A DNA stretch of 35,852 bases from an uncultured Pseudomonadota bacterium (GTDB taxonomy: Bacteria; Myxococcota_A; UBA796; SXON01), in assembly GCA_903900265.1 (NCBI GenBank), contig CAIUMM010000148.1, positions 1-35,852 of the forward strand, written 5' to 3'. A program made the position numbers and the translations under genes. The notes below the pieces were generated by a model that was given only the letters and a program-made list of their open reading frames with translations, was not told where the DNA came from and did no database searches. Each line of letters starts with the position of its first letter. The stretch's first letter is position 1. This document shows, one piece after another, positions 25,052-35,525 of this stretch.

Positions 25052-26275
25052 TTAGCCGAGCTGGCGCCTCAGGAGGTCCAGCGCCAAGGCGGTGGTCATC
25101 TGCAGGTTTCTCGTCCTGTCGAATGGGACATGGATCTTCCGGTGCACTGTGCCGGAAGGTCCTGCCACAGCGATGTGGACGGTGCCGACAGGCTTCTCTG
25201 CGCTGCCTCCGCCTGGGCCTGCGATGCCGGTCACGGAGAGGCCCCAGGTTGCGCCGGTGCGGGTGCGAATGCCCTCGGCCAGCGCTCTCGCCACAGGTTC
25301 GCTCACAGCCCCGTGCGCGTCCAAGAGCGTTTGCTCGACTCCGCACTGTCGAACCTTTTCGGCGTTGGCGTAGACCACGGCTCCGCCGACGTACCAAGCT
25401 GACGCGCCCGCAACACTGGTGATGTCTGCGCCGATGCGCCCCGCCGTGCAGCTCTCCGCCGTCGCGACGGTCTCGCCGCGCGCTTCGAGTCGTTTGCCTA
25501 CGACCTCTGCGAGCGGTCCTCCCCCTACGGTGAACACATAGTCCCCGAGCCGCTCGAGCGTGTCCGCGATCAACGGCTTCTCATCCACACCTGGGTCCAG
25601 GTGGAGCTTTACATGGATCTCTGGCAGGTTCGCCCTGTACCCAACGACGACGCCGGGCTGTACCAAGCTCGCCATGCGCTGCGCGGCCTCGGACTCTGCG
25701 AGCCCTACGCACCGAAACAGCAGGGTTCGCTTCGGGGGCAGCTGGAAACGGCTCGCGAGGTCGGGCAAGACGTGTGCCTCGAACATCCGCTTCATCTCGG
25801 ACGGGACGCCGGGCAAGAAGTAGAGGTGACATGGTTCGGCGGCGGTGGTGACGTCCAGCCGGTAGCCCGGAGCGGTGCCCCAGAGGTTTTCCAGCAGGCT
25901 TGCGCCTGCGGGGAGGATCGCCTGCTTTCGGTTGGCGGGCGGCATGGGGCGATTCCGAGCGAGGTACCGCTCCTCGACCTGGGCGAGCGCGGTTGGGTCC
26001 TCGGCGAGCGGGCGATCGAAGGCGTGTCCTGCGGCTTCGGTGGTCAGGTCATCGGAGGTCGGCCCGAGGCCTCCGGTGCAGATCACCACGCGCGATCGAC
26101 CGGCCGCTTCCGACAACGCGTCGCGGATCTCGTCGAGCTCATCGCCCACCACCGTGATGCGACCCGCCGTAAATCCTCGTTCTTTCAGCTTTTGGCAGAT
26201 CCATCCCGAGTTGGTGTCGACCGTGGAGCCGCTCACCAGTTCTTCTCCCTGGGAGACAATGTCGAAGCGGATCAT
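25052..26275 (-). CDS. cinA: CinA-like protein (nicotinamide-nucleotide amidase / competence-damage-inducible)
   Basis: This 407-residue two-domain protein starts at the ATG at 26275, with GGAGT six bases upstream. The N-terminal MoCF-type domain has EELVSGSTVDTNSGWI (11-26), GDELDEI (44-50) and CTGGLGPTSDDLTTEA (66-81). The C-terminal domain (about 245-400) has the PncC nucleophile region ATAESCTAGRIGADITSVAG and VTGIAGPGGGSAEKPVGTV. CinA salvages nicotinamide mononucleotide and hydrolyses ADP-ribose in well-studied cases. In several bacteria cinA is co-transcribed with recA; here it is adjacent but convergent. It is head-to-head with ruvX, with only 25 bases between start codons. The longer frame from 26578 is rejected because it runs over ruvX. 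Confidence 0.93.
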   Translation of the reverse strand: MIRFDIVSQGEELVSGSTVDTNSGWICQKLKERGFTAGRITVVGDELDEIRDALSEAAGRSRVVICTGGLGPTSDDLTTEAAGHAFDRPLAEDPTALAQVEERYLARNRPMPPANRKQAILPAGASLLENLWGTAPGYRLDVTTAAEPCHLYFLPGVPSEMKRMFEAHVLPDLASRFQLPPKRTLLFRCVGLAESEAAQRMASLVQPGVVVGYRANLPEIHVKLHLDPGVDEKPLIADTLERLGDYVFTVGGGPLAEVVGKRLEARGETVATAESCTAGRIGADITSVAGASAWYVGGAVVYANAEKVRQCGVEQTLLDAHGAVSEPVARALAEGIRTRTGATWGLSVTGIAGPGGGSAEKPVGTVHIAVAGPSGTVHRKIHVPFDRTRNLQMTTALALDLLRRQLG

Positions 26276-26300
26276 GGTGTACTCCGGATAGAGGAGGCGT

Positions 26301-26750
26301 ATGAGCGAAGCGGACGGCGGGATCAAGAGCGCAGGCCTACCTCCGGCGGAGGTGGTGCTGGCGCTCGACGTAGGCACCAAGACTATCGGGGTCGCGGTCG
26401 CCGAGCGGGGAATTGTGTTGCCGGTGTGTACGATCGCACGCGCGTCCGTTGCAAAGGACTGCGTGCGCGTCGCGGAGATTTGCAGGTTGCGCAAGGTCGT
26501 TCGTGTCGTTGTAGGACTTCCGTATGAGTTGGATGGCAGCGAGACACGCTCCGCGCGCTTGGCGCGCCAGATCGGCACTGCCGTCGCGGAGGCCGGATGG
26601 CCTGTCGATTACCAAGACGAGCGTTTCTCCACCGTCGAAGCCATTGATCGGCTTGGTGCTGCCGGTGTGTACGGACAACGTAGGAAGTCCGCCGTGGATC
26701 AGGTCGCTGCGGTGGTCATCCTCGAAGAGTGGCTTCGTAGCCGGGGCTGA
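26301..26750 (+). CDS. ruvX: Putative Holliday-junction resolvase RuvX (YqgF)
   Basis: This 149-residue RNase H-like nuclease has ALDVGTKTIGVAVAE with the first catalytic Asp, VVGLPYELDGSET, DERFSTVEA with the second acidic pair, and DQVAAVVILEEWL with the last Asp. YqgF/RuvX proteins act in pre-16S rRNA 5' end maturation and have been proposed as alternative resolvases. GAGGAGG lies just upstream of the ATG. It diverges from cinA over 25 bases and is followed by the MoaB-like gene 28 bases later. It begins a plus-strand run that reaches ligA and beyond. Confidence 0.94.
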   Translation: MSEADGGIKSAGLPPAEVVLALDVGTKTIGVAVAERGIVLPVCTIARASVAKDCVRVAEICRLRKVVRVVVGLPYELDGSETRSARLARQIGTAVAEAGWPVDYQDERFSTVEAIDRLGAAGVYGQRRKSAVDQVAAVVILEEWLRSRG

Positions 26751-26778
26751 CCGGCGCTTCGACGGTTACCAGAACGGT

Positions 26779-30022
<3,244 letters not shown>

Positions 30023-30030
30023 GCGCTCCC

Positions 30031-30759
30031 ATGGTTTTTTTCTCCGCCGCGCTCGCTCTGCTCGGATGCGTCGAACCTCCGGTCGTGGACCCGGTCACCG
30101 ACAAGCTGGCCGCGATGGTCCTCGACTCTGCGGAGCCTGAGTTTCGCCTGTTCGTCGCGGTGACGGGCGTGATCGCGGAGACGTGTGCGGTGGATCGCAT
30201 GTCCGAATACACCTTTCGTGGCGAGGCTGCTGGGGCGCTGGGGGTCACGCGTCCGACGGTCACTGAGAGCGCGTCCGGTCAGAAGACGTGGGCGTTCCCG
30301 GATGTTGGACTCGACGGGGTTGCTGGCAACCTCGTCCTGACCACCGACAGCGAGCGCTCGACGTTCTCGACTACATACGCCGTGGATAACGCCACGGTCA
30401 TGACCGGGGCGTTTCACCTGATGGATTGCAACGCCGCGTCTGACTCTGGCGGGGACTCGGCGGCTGTGGAGTCAGCGGACGCTACGGCGATTGTCAGCGG
30501 AAACATCGACGTGAGCGCGGGGGCGGCGACGCACCATCTATACATCGATGGCCCGCTGCCCAACTCCGCGACGATCTGGTCCCCTCCCACCGGGCTCGCG
30601 CCAGCCGCAGGCTGGGCCCATTGGTCGGATAACGAGCAGCGTCCCACCGAAGAGGTCACCTTGGAAGACGCCTCTCGGATCGACTACCCGACGCGCTCTT
30701 GGCCTGCGAAAGCGACGGGTACGGGTTGGGAACGCTCCGTCGAAGTGAGTTTACCTTGA
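30031..30759 (+). CDS. Secreted lipoprotein of unknown function
   Basis: The 242-residue protein begins MVFFSAALALLGCVEPP, with lipobox ALLGC and Cys13. The N-region has almost no positive charge. The body has no recognised domain. It is Asp/Ser/Thr-rich with one low-complexity stretch (SDSGGDSAAVESADA) that is typical of myxobacterial lipoproteins. A possible lipocalin-like or beta-rich fold is suggested by SGNIDVSAGAATHHLYIDG but not shown. It follows ligA by eight bases and its stop overlaps the next gene's start (TGATG), so it is co-translated with a secreted protein. Role unknown. Confidence 0.68.
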   Translation: MVFFSAALALLGCVEPPVVDPVTDKLAAMVLDSAEPEFRLFVAVTGVIAETCAVDRMSEYTFRGEAAGALGVTRPTVTESASGQKTWAFPDVGLDGVAGNLVLTTDSERSTFSTTYAVDNATVMTGAFHLMDCNAASDSGGDSAAVESADATAIVSGNIDVSAGAATHHLYIDGPLPNSATIWSPPTGLAPAAGWAHWSDNEQRPTEEVTLEDASRIDYPTRSWPAKATGTGWERSVEVSLP

Positions 30760-31472
30760 TGTTCGCGTTGTGGATTCCGTTTGCCCAGGCCGCACCGCTC
30801 GCTCCTGCGTCTGCTCAGAGCGCGCCGATGACGGTCGAGATCGCTGCGGCCGTAGCCAGCGACAGGCTGTACTTGCGTGTCCCTGGCTGTGCGGGGGCCT
30901 GCGCCGCAATCCGGAAGGAGCACTGGCAGGGGGGCGAGGCTGCGCTGTGGCTGCTGCCCCAGCTTGCGGTCTACGGCGGGGCCGCGCATGACGGCGAGGA
31001 GACCGCCGCGGCGATCTACCAAGGCGCAGGGTTTCGGGTGCATGGTGGGGTCAAAGGGGGCTTCGACCTTCGGCCCGGTTTGGGCGTGAACGGCTGGGTG
31101 TCCGTCGCCCATGTGGAGAGCAAAGCGTCCCCGCCTGACGCTGCGCAGGAGGCGCAGGAGTTTCCTGACCGTGCGCGTCGCAACCAGCTGGAGCTGGGTG
31201 CGGTCGTTCGGGTGGGGCAGCGCGACGGTGGCCTCGACGGCTGGGTAGGTCTTGAAGCCTTGCCATACTCGGTGGATTTGACGCGTGTAGTCGAGGGGGT
31301 CGCGGTCGTGAAGTTGATCCCCACGGTGCCTGTCTCTGCGGTAGGCGGAGTGCGCCTCGTGTCCGAGCCGTTGGGCGGGCCTTGGTCGAAGCGGGGTCGT
31401 TTGAGCGCTGGGTTGACCGGTTCGGCGGGGTATCGGGTCGGCTTCGCGGGCTGGCTGTCCGTCTCGTTGTAG
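30759..31472 (+). CDS. Secreted, probably outer-membrane beta-barrel-like protein
   Basis: The 237-residue protein starts at the ATG at 30759 that overlaps the preceding stop. MFALWIPFAQAAPLAP is a short signal peptide. The body alternates hydrophobic and polar residues with many Gly and aromatic positions (GFRVHGGVKGGFDLRPGLGVNGWVSVAH, QLELGAVVRVGQRDGGLDGWVGLEAL), and it ends in GYRVGFAGWLSVSL, close to an outer-membrane barrel C-terminal beta-signal but ending in Leu. Two Cys (54 and 58, GCAGAC) lie close together. I judge it a small barrel or lipid-binding envelope protein. The assignment is by pattern, not motif. Confidence 0.65.
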   Translation: MFALWIPFAQAAPLAPASAQSAPMTVEIAAAVASDRLYLRVPGCAGACAAIRKEHWQGGEAALWLLPQLAVYGGAAHDGEETAAAIYQGAGFRVHGGVKGGFDLRPGLGVNGWVSVAHVESKASPPDAAQEAQEFPDRARRNQLELGAVVRVGQRDGGLDGWVGLEALPYSVDLTRVVEGVAVVKLIPTVPVSAVGGVRLVSEPLGGPWSKRGRLSAGLTGSAGYRVGFAGWLSVSL

Positions 31473-31478
31473 GGGGCC

Positions 31479-32462
31479 ATGCTCCTTCGCCTGCTGAACT
31501 ATTTGCCGGAGGCTGTGCGAGCGGAGCCCGTGGTGGAGCCCGCGGCGACGCCGGGTGTGGGCCTGCTGGACCCGGACCGTCCGTTTACGGTCGCCACCTG
31601 GAACATCCAGTACTGCGGTACCCGCCGTCACCACTTCTTTTATGATGGTGGTCCCGATACTTTTCCTGACCCGGCGAACGTTCAAGACGCGCTCGTAGCG
31701 ATTCGTGAGACGCTGGACACCCTGCGGCAGGGTGGCCTCGACGTAGCGCTGTTGCAAGAGGTGGATCGCGGAAGCGCACGTACGGGCTTGATCGATCAGC
31801 TCCAACGGATCGCCGAAGGGTGGCCGACGTGGGTCAGCACGCCCTACCATCGCTCGGTTTTCGTGCCGCATCCCATGCCGCCGCGCCGCCCCTTGGGGCG
31901 CGTGGACCTGCATGAGGCGATCCTGTCGCGCTTCAAGCTCGGTGCGACGCGCCGGCTCGCGTTGCCTTCGTTGGTGGAGTCCCCGGTGCGGCAGGCGTTC
32001 AACTTGCACCGTGCGCTGTTGGTCACGACCATGCCCCTGCTCGGTGGCGGTCGGCTGCACCTGGGCGTCACACACCTCTCCGCCTTCTCAAAGGGGGACG
32101 GCACGCTGCAACGTCAGATCGACGCGATTCGCGCGTGGATCGCCTCCTGCGCGGACGAGCCCTTCGTGCTTGGCGGCGACTTCAACCTGCTCCCTCCGGG
32201 AGACAACCCGGCTCGACTGGGCGCGGAAGCGGTCGAATATGCCGAAGATGTGCTGGGGAGCTTGTCCGACGTCGCGCAGCGCGCGCCCCTGTTGGGCGAG
32301 CACACCTACTTGCCGCCCGGCGCGAGCGTCCCCGATCGCACGCTGGACCATCTGCTGTTCAGCCCCCAGCTCACCCTTCGCCATCACCGGGTGGTGGAGG
32401 TCCCGGCCTGGCTGTCCGATCATTGGCCGCTGGTCGCTACGTTTGAGTTTGCCAAACGGTAA
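31479..32462 (+). CDS. Endonuclease/exonuclease/phosphatase-family protein
   Basis: The 327-residue protein has the EEP metal-dependent phosphoesterase motifs in order: ATWNIQYCG with Asn42, LLQEVDRG with Glu94, VTHLSAF with His199, LGGDFNLLP with Asp234 and Asn236, and SDHWPLV with Asp314-His315. Such proteins cleave DNA, RNA or phospholipid/inositol phosphates. The type cannot be decided. No signal peptide is convincing, although the start MLLRLLNYL is weakly hydrophobic. GGGGG lies upstream of the ATG and the gene follows the secreted protein by six bases. It ends the run that began with ruvX, so it could be a cytoplasmic nuclease or an envelope phosphodiesterase. Confidence 0.9.
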   Translation: MLLRLLNYLPEAVRAEPVVEPAATPGVGLLDPDRPFTVATWNIQYCGTRRHHFFYDGGPDTFPDPANVQDALVAIRETLDTLRQGGLDVALLQEVDRGSARTGLIDQLQRIAEGWPTWVSTPYHRSVFVPHPMPPRRPLGRVDLHEAILSRFKLGATRRLALPSLVESPVRQAFNLHRALLVTTMPLLGGGRLHLGVTHLSAFSKGDGTLQRQIDAIRAWIASCADEPFVLGGDFNLLPPGDNPARLGAEAVEYAEDVLGSLSDVAQRAPLLGEHTYLPPGASVPDRTLDHLLFSPQLTLRHHRVVEVPAWLSDHWPLVATFEFAKR

Positions 32463-32549
32463 GCGTTGACGCGTGTTGATACGGTTCTGGCAGGCTCAGG
32501 GTAGACGATGCGCCGGTCTTGTGCAATGTAGTGATGTCATGGAGCGTTC

Positions 32550-34154
32550 ATGAAAGTCTCGCTGATCAGCCCGTACCCGGACATCACGAACTACGGGCTG
32601 CGGTCCATCTCTGCGACGCTGCGTCAAGCAGGCCACCAGACGCAGGTGATCTGTATGCCGGACTTCGCCGGAGACGGCGAGAGCGTGCATGTGCGCATGA
32701 CGGAAGAGCGCTACAGCCCGCAGGTGATCGACGAGATGTTGGAGCTCGTGCGCGACTCCCAGCTCGTCGGCATCACCCTGATGACGCACTACTACGATTC
32801 GGCGCGGCAGCTTACCAAAGCCATTCAAGATCGGCTTGGAATCCCGGTGATCTGGGGTGGCTTCCATCCTTCGGTTCGCCCGGATGAGTGTGCGCGTCAG
32901 GCCGAATATGTCGCGATCGGCGACGCCGAAGATCTCATGCTGGACCTCTGCAACCGGCTGGAGAACGGCGGGGCGAACAACCTGCACGGCATCAAGTCGC
33001 TCGTCTGGCGCAAGGGCGACGACGTCATCCGGAACGCTCCGGGATCTCTGGAGCAGGAGCTGGACCGTTACCCCGCGCCTGACTTCGCGCGGGACGACCA
33101 TTACATCCTCTTTGAAGGACAGATCCTTCCGGTCACCAAGGATTTGCTCCGGCGCTACCTGCACAACGGCACCGTCAGCCGGATGTTTGGTCGCACGGGA
33201 TACCAGACGATGACCGGTCGCGGCTGCCCGCACGCCTGCACCTACTGTGGCAACAGCTTCTACCGCGACCTCTACAAGCGCCAGCGCTACGTGCGTTTTC
33301 GCTCCACCGAGCATGTCATCGGCGAGCTTGAGGACATCAAGCGCGAATACCCGTTCATCAACTTCATCTGGTTCTCGGACGACAGCTTCTTCGGTCGTCC
33401 GTTGCCGGATTTGCTGGATTTTGCCCACCAGTACAAGACCAAGATCGGGGATCCGTTCTACTTGCTCGGCTCGCCTGGCACGATCACCGAAGAAAAGTAC
33501 GAAGCGCTGGTCGATGCGGGGCTCATGAGCATTCAGATGGGCGTCGAGCACGGCTCGAAGCGCATCCAGAAGATCTTCAAGCGCTCGACGATGGGCAACG
33601 ACAAGATCCTGAAGTCCGCGGAGATCATCACCAAGTATGCGGATCGCACCGCGCCTCCGCAGTACGACATCATCTACGATCTCGCGTACGAGACCATCGA
33701 AGACAAGCTCGACACGCTGCGCTTGATCTCCGACCTCCCGAAGCCGTACCGTCTGCAGGTGTTCTCGGTCATCTACTACCCGGGCACCTCGCTCCATACG
33801 CTCGCGGCGCGGGACGGGCTCGTCAACGACGAAAAAGCCGAGATCTACGACCGTATGTTCTTTGAGCGCCACGACAGCTACACCAACACGCTGCTGTTCC
33901 TCGCGCGCTCGGGGCGGTTCCCGCATCCTTTGTTGAAGCTGCTCATTGACCGCCGCGTGGTGGATGTGATGACCAGCGACTACATGGCGCCTGCCGGGAA
34001 CGTTGCGAAAGCGGCGATCCACTCGCTGCGTCAGGCGTTGCGCAGCCCCGCAGTGGAGCGCGCAAAGGCGATGGGAACCTACAAGGCGCGTCTGACCGGC
34101 ATGACGGGCGCCGATGCCGGCGCGGCAGCTCCTGTCGCTGGGGCTACGTTCTAA
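32550..34154 (+). CDS. B12-binding-domain radical SAM protein
   Basis: The 534-residue protein has an N-terminal B12-binding-like Rossmann region (1-135), with GITLMTHYYDSA and the family mark GGFHPSVRPDE (103-113). The radical SAM domain follows: GRGCPHACTYCGNSFYRD, with [4Fe-4S] ligands Cys226, Cys230 and Cys233. WFSDDSFFG and MGVEHGSKRIQKIFKR are typical of the rest. A DxHxxG cobalamin motif is not visible. Members methylate, cyclise or rearrange lipids and natural products, for example hopanoid, pigment and antibiotic pathways. Substrate is unknown. It is followed within 30 bases by a GT2 glycosyltransferase gene, so both may act in lipid or glycan synthesis. The ATG has GGAG six bases upstream. 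Confidence 0.92.
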   Translation: MKVSLISPYPDITNYGLRSISATLRQAGHQTQVICMPDFAGDGESVHVRMTEERYSPQVIDEMLELVRDSQLVGITLMTHYYDSARQLTKAIQDRLGIPVIWGGFHPSVRPDECARQAEYVAIGDAEDLMLDLCNRLENGGANNLHGIKSLVWRKGDDVIRNAPGSLEQELDRYPAPDFARDDHYILFEGQILPVTKDLLRRYLHNGTVSRMFGRTGYQTMTGRGCPHACTYCGNSFYRDLYKRQRYVRFRSTEHVIGELEDIKREYPFINFIWFSDDSFFGRPLPDLLDFAHQYKTKIGDPFYLLGSPGTITEEKYEALVDAGLMSIQMGVEHGSKRIQKIFKRSTMGNDKILKSAEIITKYADRTAPPQYDIIYDLAYETIEDKLDTLRLISDLPKPYRLQVFSVIYYPGTSLHTLAARDGLVNDEKAEIYDRMFFERHDSYTNTLLFLARSGRFPHPLLKLLIDRRVVDVMTSDYMAPAGNVAKAAIHSLRQALRSPAVERAKAMGTYKARLTGMTGADAGAAAPVAGATF

Positions 34155-34184
34155 TCGGTTTTTACCGCGGTCTTTGGGGTATAC

Positions 34185-34850
34185 TTGCCGGCACTGGTCG
34201 TTGTTCCCACGCGGAATGAGGTGGAGAACATCGCTGCGATGGTCTCCGCGTTGTCCCTCGTGAATTGCGCGGTGCTGGTGGTGGACGACGCCTCCCCCGA
34301 TGGCACGGCCGCGACGGCGCGGGCCGCCGGCGCCGAGGTGCTTGTGCGGGGAGGGGAGCGGGGCTTGGGGCCCGCGTATCGGGATGGTTTTGCCTGGGCG
34401 CTCGCTGGGGGCTTCGACCCGATCGTACAGATGGACGCGGACTTTTCTCATGATCCCAACGATGTGCCGCGGTTGATCGCCGCGGCAGAAAACGCGGATC
34501 TGGTGTTGGGCTCCCGCTATGTGCCGGGCGGCGGGACGCGCAATTGGGGCGTCGGTCGGCGCCTGTTGTCGCGATTTGGCGGCGTGTATGCTCGGGCTTT
34601 GCTTGGATTGCCCTACGCCGACCTGACCGGGGGCTTCAAGTGCTGGCGCGCGGACCTGCTCTCCCGCGTGATGCAGGGCGGTCTGGTGAGCGACGGCTAC
34701 GCGTTTCAGGTCGAGACCACGCTCGCCGCGCACCGTCTGGGCGCGCGGGTCGTGGAGGTGCCGATCGTCTTCACCGAGCGCCGCGAGGGCCGCTCCAAGA
34801 TGTCGATGGCGATCACCGCCGAGGCGATGTGGCGGGTGCCTCGGTTTTGA
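34185..34850 (+). CDS. Polyprenol-phosphate mannose synthase-like GT2 glycosyltransferase
   Basis: The 221-residue protein starts at a TTG (34185), with GGGG at five to eight bases upstream. It has VVPTRNEVENI, DDASPDGT with the nucleotide-binding Asp pair (34-35), QMDADFSHDP with the metal-binding DAD (84-86), GSRYVPGGGT, and DLTGGFKCWR. These are the marks of DPM1-type enzymes that make a polyprenol-phosphate sugar from a nucleotide sugar. No membrane segment is present, as in the catalytic-subunit type. The sugar and lipid are inferred, not proved. It ends just before a terminator and follows the radical SAM gene with a 30-base gap, so a shared transcript is likely. Confidence 0.92.
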   Translation: MPALVVVPTRNEVENIAAMVSALSLVNCAVLVVDDASPDGTAATARAAGAEVLVRGGERGLGPAYRDGFAWALAGGFDPIVQMDADFSHDPNDVPRLIAAAENADLVLGSRYVPGGGTRNWGVGRRLLSRFGGVYARALLGLPYADLTGGFKCWRADLLSRVMQGGLVSDGYAFQVETTLAAHRLGARVVEVPIVFTERREGRSKMSMAITAEAMWRVPRF

Positions 34851-34921
34851 GGCGGCGGGGGTGCGGGGTTTGTCCCTGCAGGCCGCGGCGTTCAGGCGGC
34901 TGCGACTCAAAAAACAAGGGT

Positions 34922-34964
34922 AAAAACTGCGAAGTCCCGGCCGGATTTGGTCCGGTCGGGACTT
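34922..34964 (-). terminator. Rho-independent terminator for tRNA-Ala
   Basis: Arms AAGTCCCGGCCGGA (34932-34945) and TCCGGTCGGGACTT (34951-34964) pair over 14 positions with one G-U, around a 5-base loop. Read on the minus strand, the hairpin is followed by CGCAG and then TTTTT (34922-34926). This is a strong intrinsic terminator just downstream of the minus-strand tRNA gene. On the plus strand there is no T-run, so it would only partly terminate the GT2 transcript. Confidence 0.85.
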
Positions 34965-34978
34965 GCTTTACCTAAGAG

Positions 34979-35051
34979 TGGAGCTGTGGGGAATCGAACC
35001 CCAGACCCCCAGAATGCCATTCTGATGCTCTACCAACTGAGCTACAACCCC
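34979..35051 (-). tRNA. tRNA-Ala (anticodon GGC)
   Basis: On the minus strand, GGGGTTG pairs with CAGCTCC as the acceptor stem. It includes the G3:U70 wobble that is the alanine identity element, and the discriminator base is A. The D arm is TAGCTCAGTTGGTAGAGC, the anticodon loop is ATGGCAT with anticodon GGC, and the T arm is TGGGGTTCGATTCCCCA. The gene is 73 bases and the CCA end is not encoded (CTC follows). A terminator lies 15 bases downstream and a promoter-like pair lies 12 bases upstream. Minus-strand position makes it independent of the GT2 gene. Confidence 0.97.
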
Positions 35052-35063
35052 GAAGGTGGAGCC

Positions 35064-35091
35064 TTTCTAACGCGTGGCGTGAAGGCTGCAA
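35064..35091 (-). promoter_or_regulatory. Possible sigma70-type promoter for tRNA-Ala
   Basis: On the minus strand TTGCAG (35086-35091) and TAGAAA (35064-35069) are 16 bases apart, with the -10 ending 12 bases before the tRNA 5' end. The spacing and location fit a stable-RNA promoter. The -10 match is only fair. Confidence 0.4.
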
Positions 35092-35097
35092 GGGGGA

Positions 35098-35460
35098 TCA
35101 TACGCTTGCGTTCGGATCGGGCTCCGGTTCGATGCCGACGGCACGCATCTGGTCTTCTAGATCCTGAATTTTCTTCTCGAGGTCGCGAATTCGCTCTACG
35201 CCTCGCCCCACGCCGGGGTGGTTCAGCTCGCCCGCTTCGAACAGGTGCCGGGCCTCTTTGCCGAGCTTCTGGTACATGCGGTCGCGGTCGCCGCGCAGCT
35301 GCCGGATGGTGAGGCGCTCGCGTGCCCAACGGGCGGCGTTCCCCGCCTCGGAGCGGCTGCGCTGCCACAGTTTGGCGAGGGTGTCGGTGAGCAGGTCGGG
35401 GGTGCCGGCTTTGCGGCTATCGCCCGAGGGGGCTTTGGGTTCGTCAGCGTCGTTGGCCAT
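35098..35460 (-). CDS. Small basic/coiled-coil protein of unknown function
   Basis: The 120-residue protein has a polar N-terminus (about 1-25), then a helical basic region (KLWQRSRSEAGNAARWARER, QLRGDRDRMYQKLGKEARHL). A likely coiled coil follows at GVERIRDLEKKIQDLEDQM. No signal peptide, membrane segment or metal motif is seen. It precedes the tRNA gene on the same strand and diverges from the SDR-like gene with 65 bases between. Small coiled-coil proteins of this layout are common near envelope or stress genes, but no role can be given. Confidence 0.65.
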   Translation of the reverse strand: MANDADEPKAPSGDSRKAGTPDLLTDTLAKLWQRSRSEAGNAARWARERLTIRQLRGDRDRMYQKLGKEARHLFEAGELNHPGVGRGVERIRDLEKKIQDLEDQMRAVGIEPEPDPNASV

Positions 35461-35525
35461 GTTGAAGAGCTAACCGGTGCGAGCCGAGTCGCACGGGGAT
35501 ACCCTATGCGGGTGTTGGAAGGCTT

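Noticed and set aside
30684..32075. Minus-strand frame opposite the secreted protein and EEP gene
   Set aside because: EEP motifs are clear on the plus strand; this frame lacks domains and is rich in Arg, Gln and His.
32467..32508. TTGACG and TTGATA sequences upstream of the radical SAM gene as a promoter
   Set aside because: No acceptable -10 lies at 16-18 bases from either; the best TAGACG is 20 bases away.
32496..34910. Very long minus-strand open frame opposite the radical SAM and GT2 genes
   Set aside because: It has the codon-shadow composition (Arg/His/Val-rich, no domains) typical of GC-rich antisense frames, while the plus strand encodes clear enzymes with motifs.
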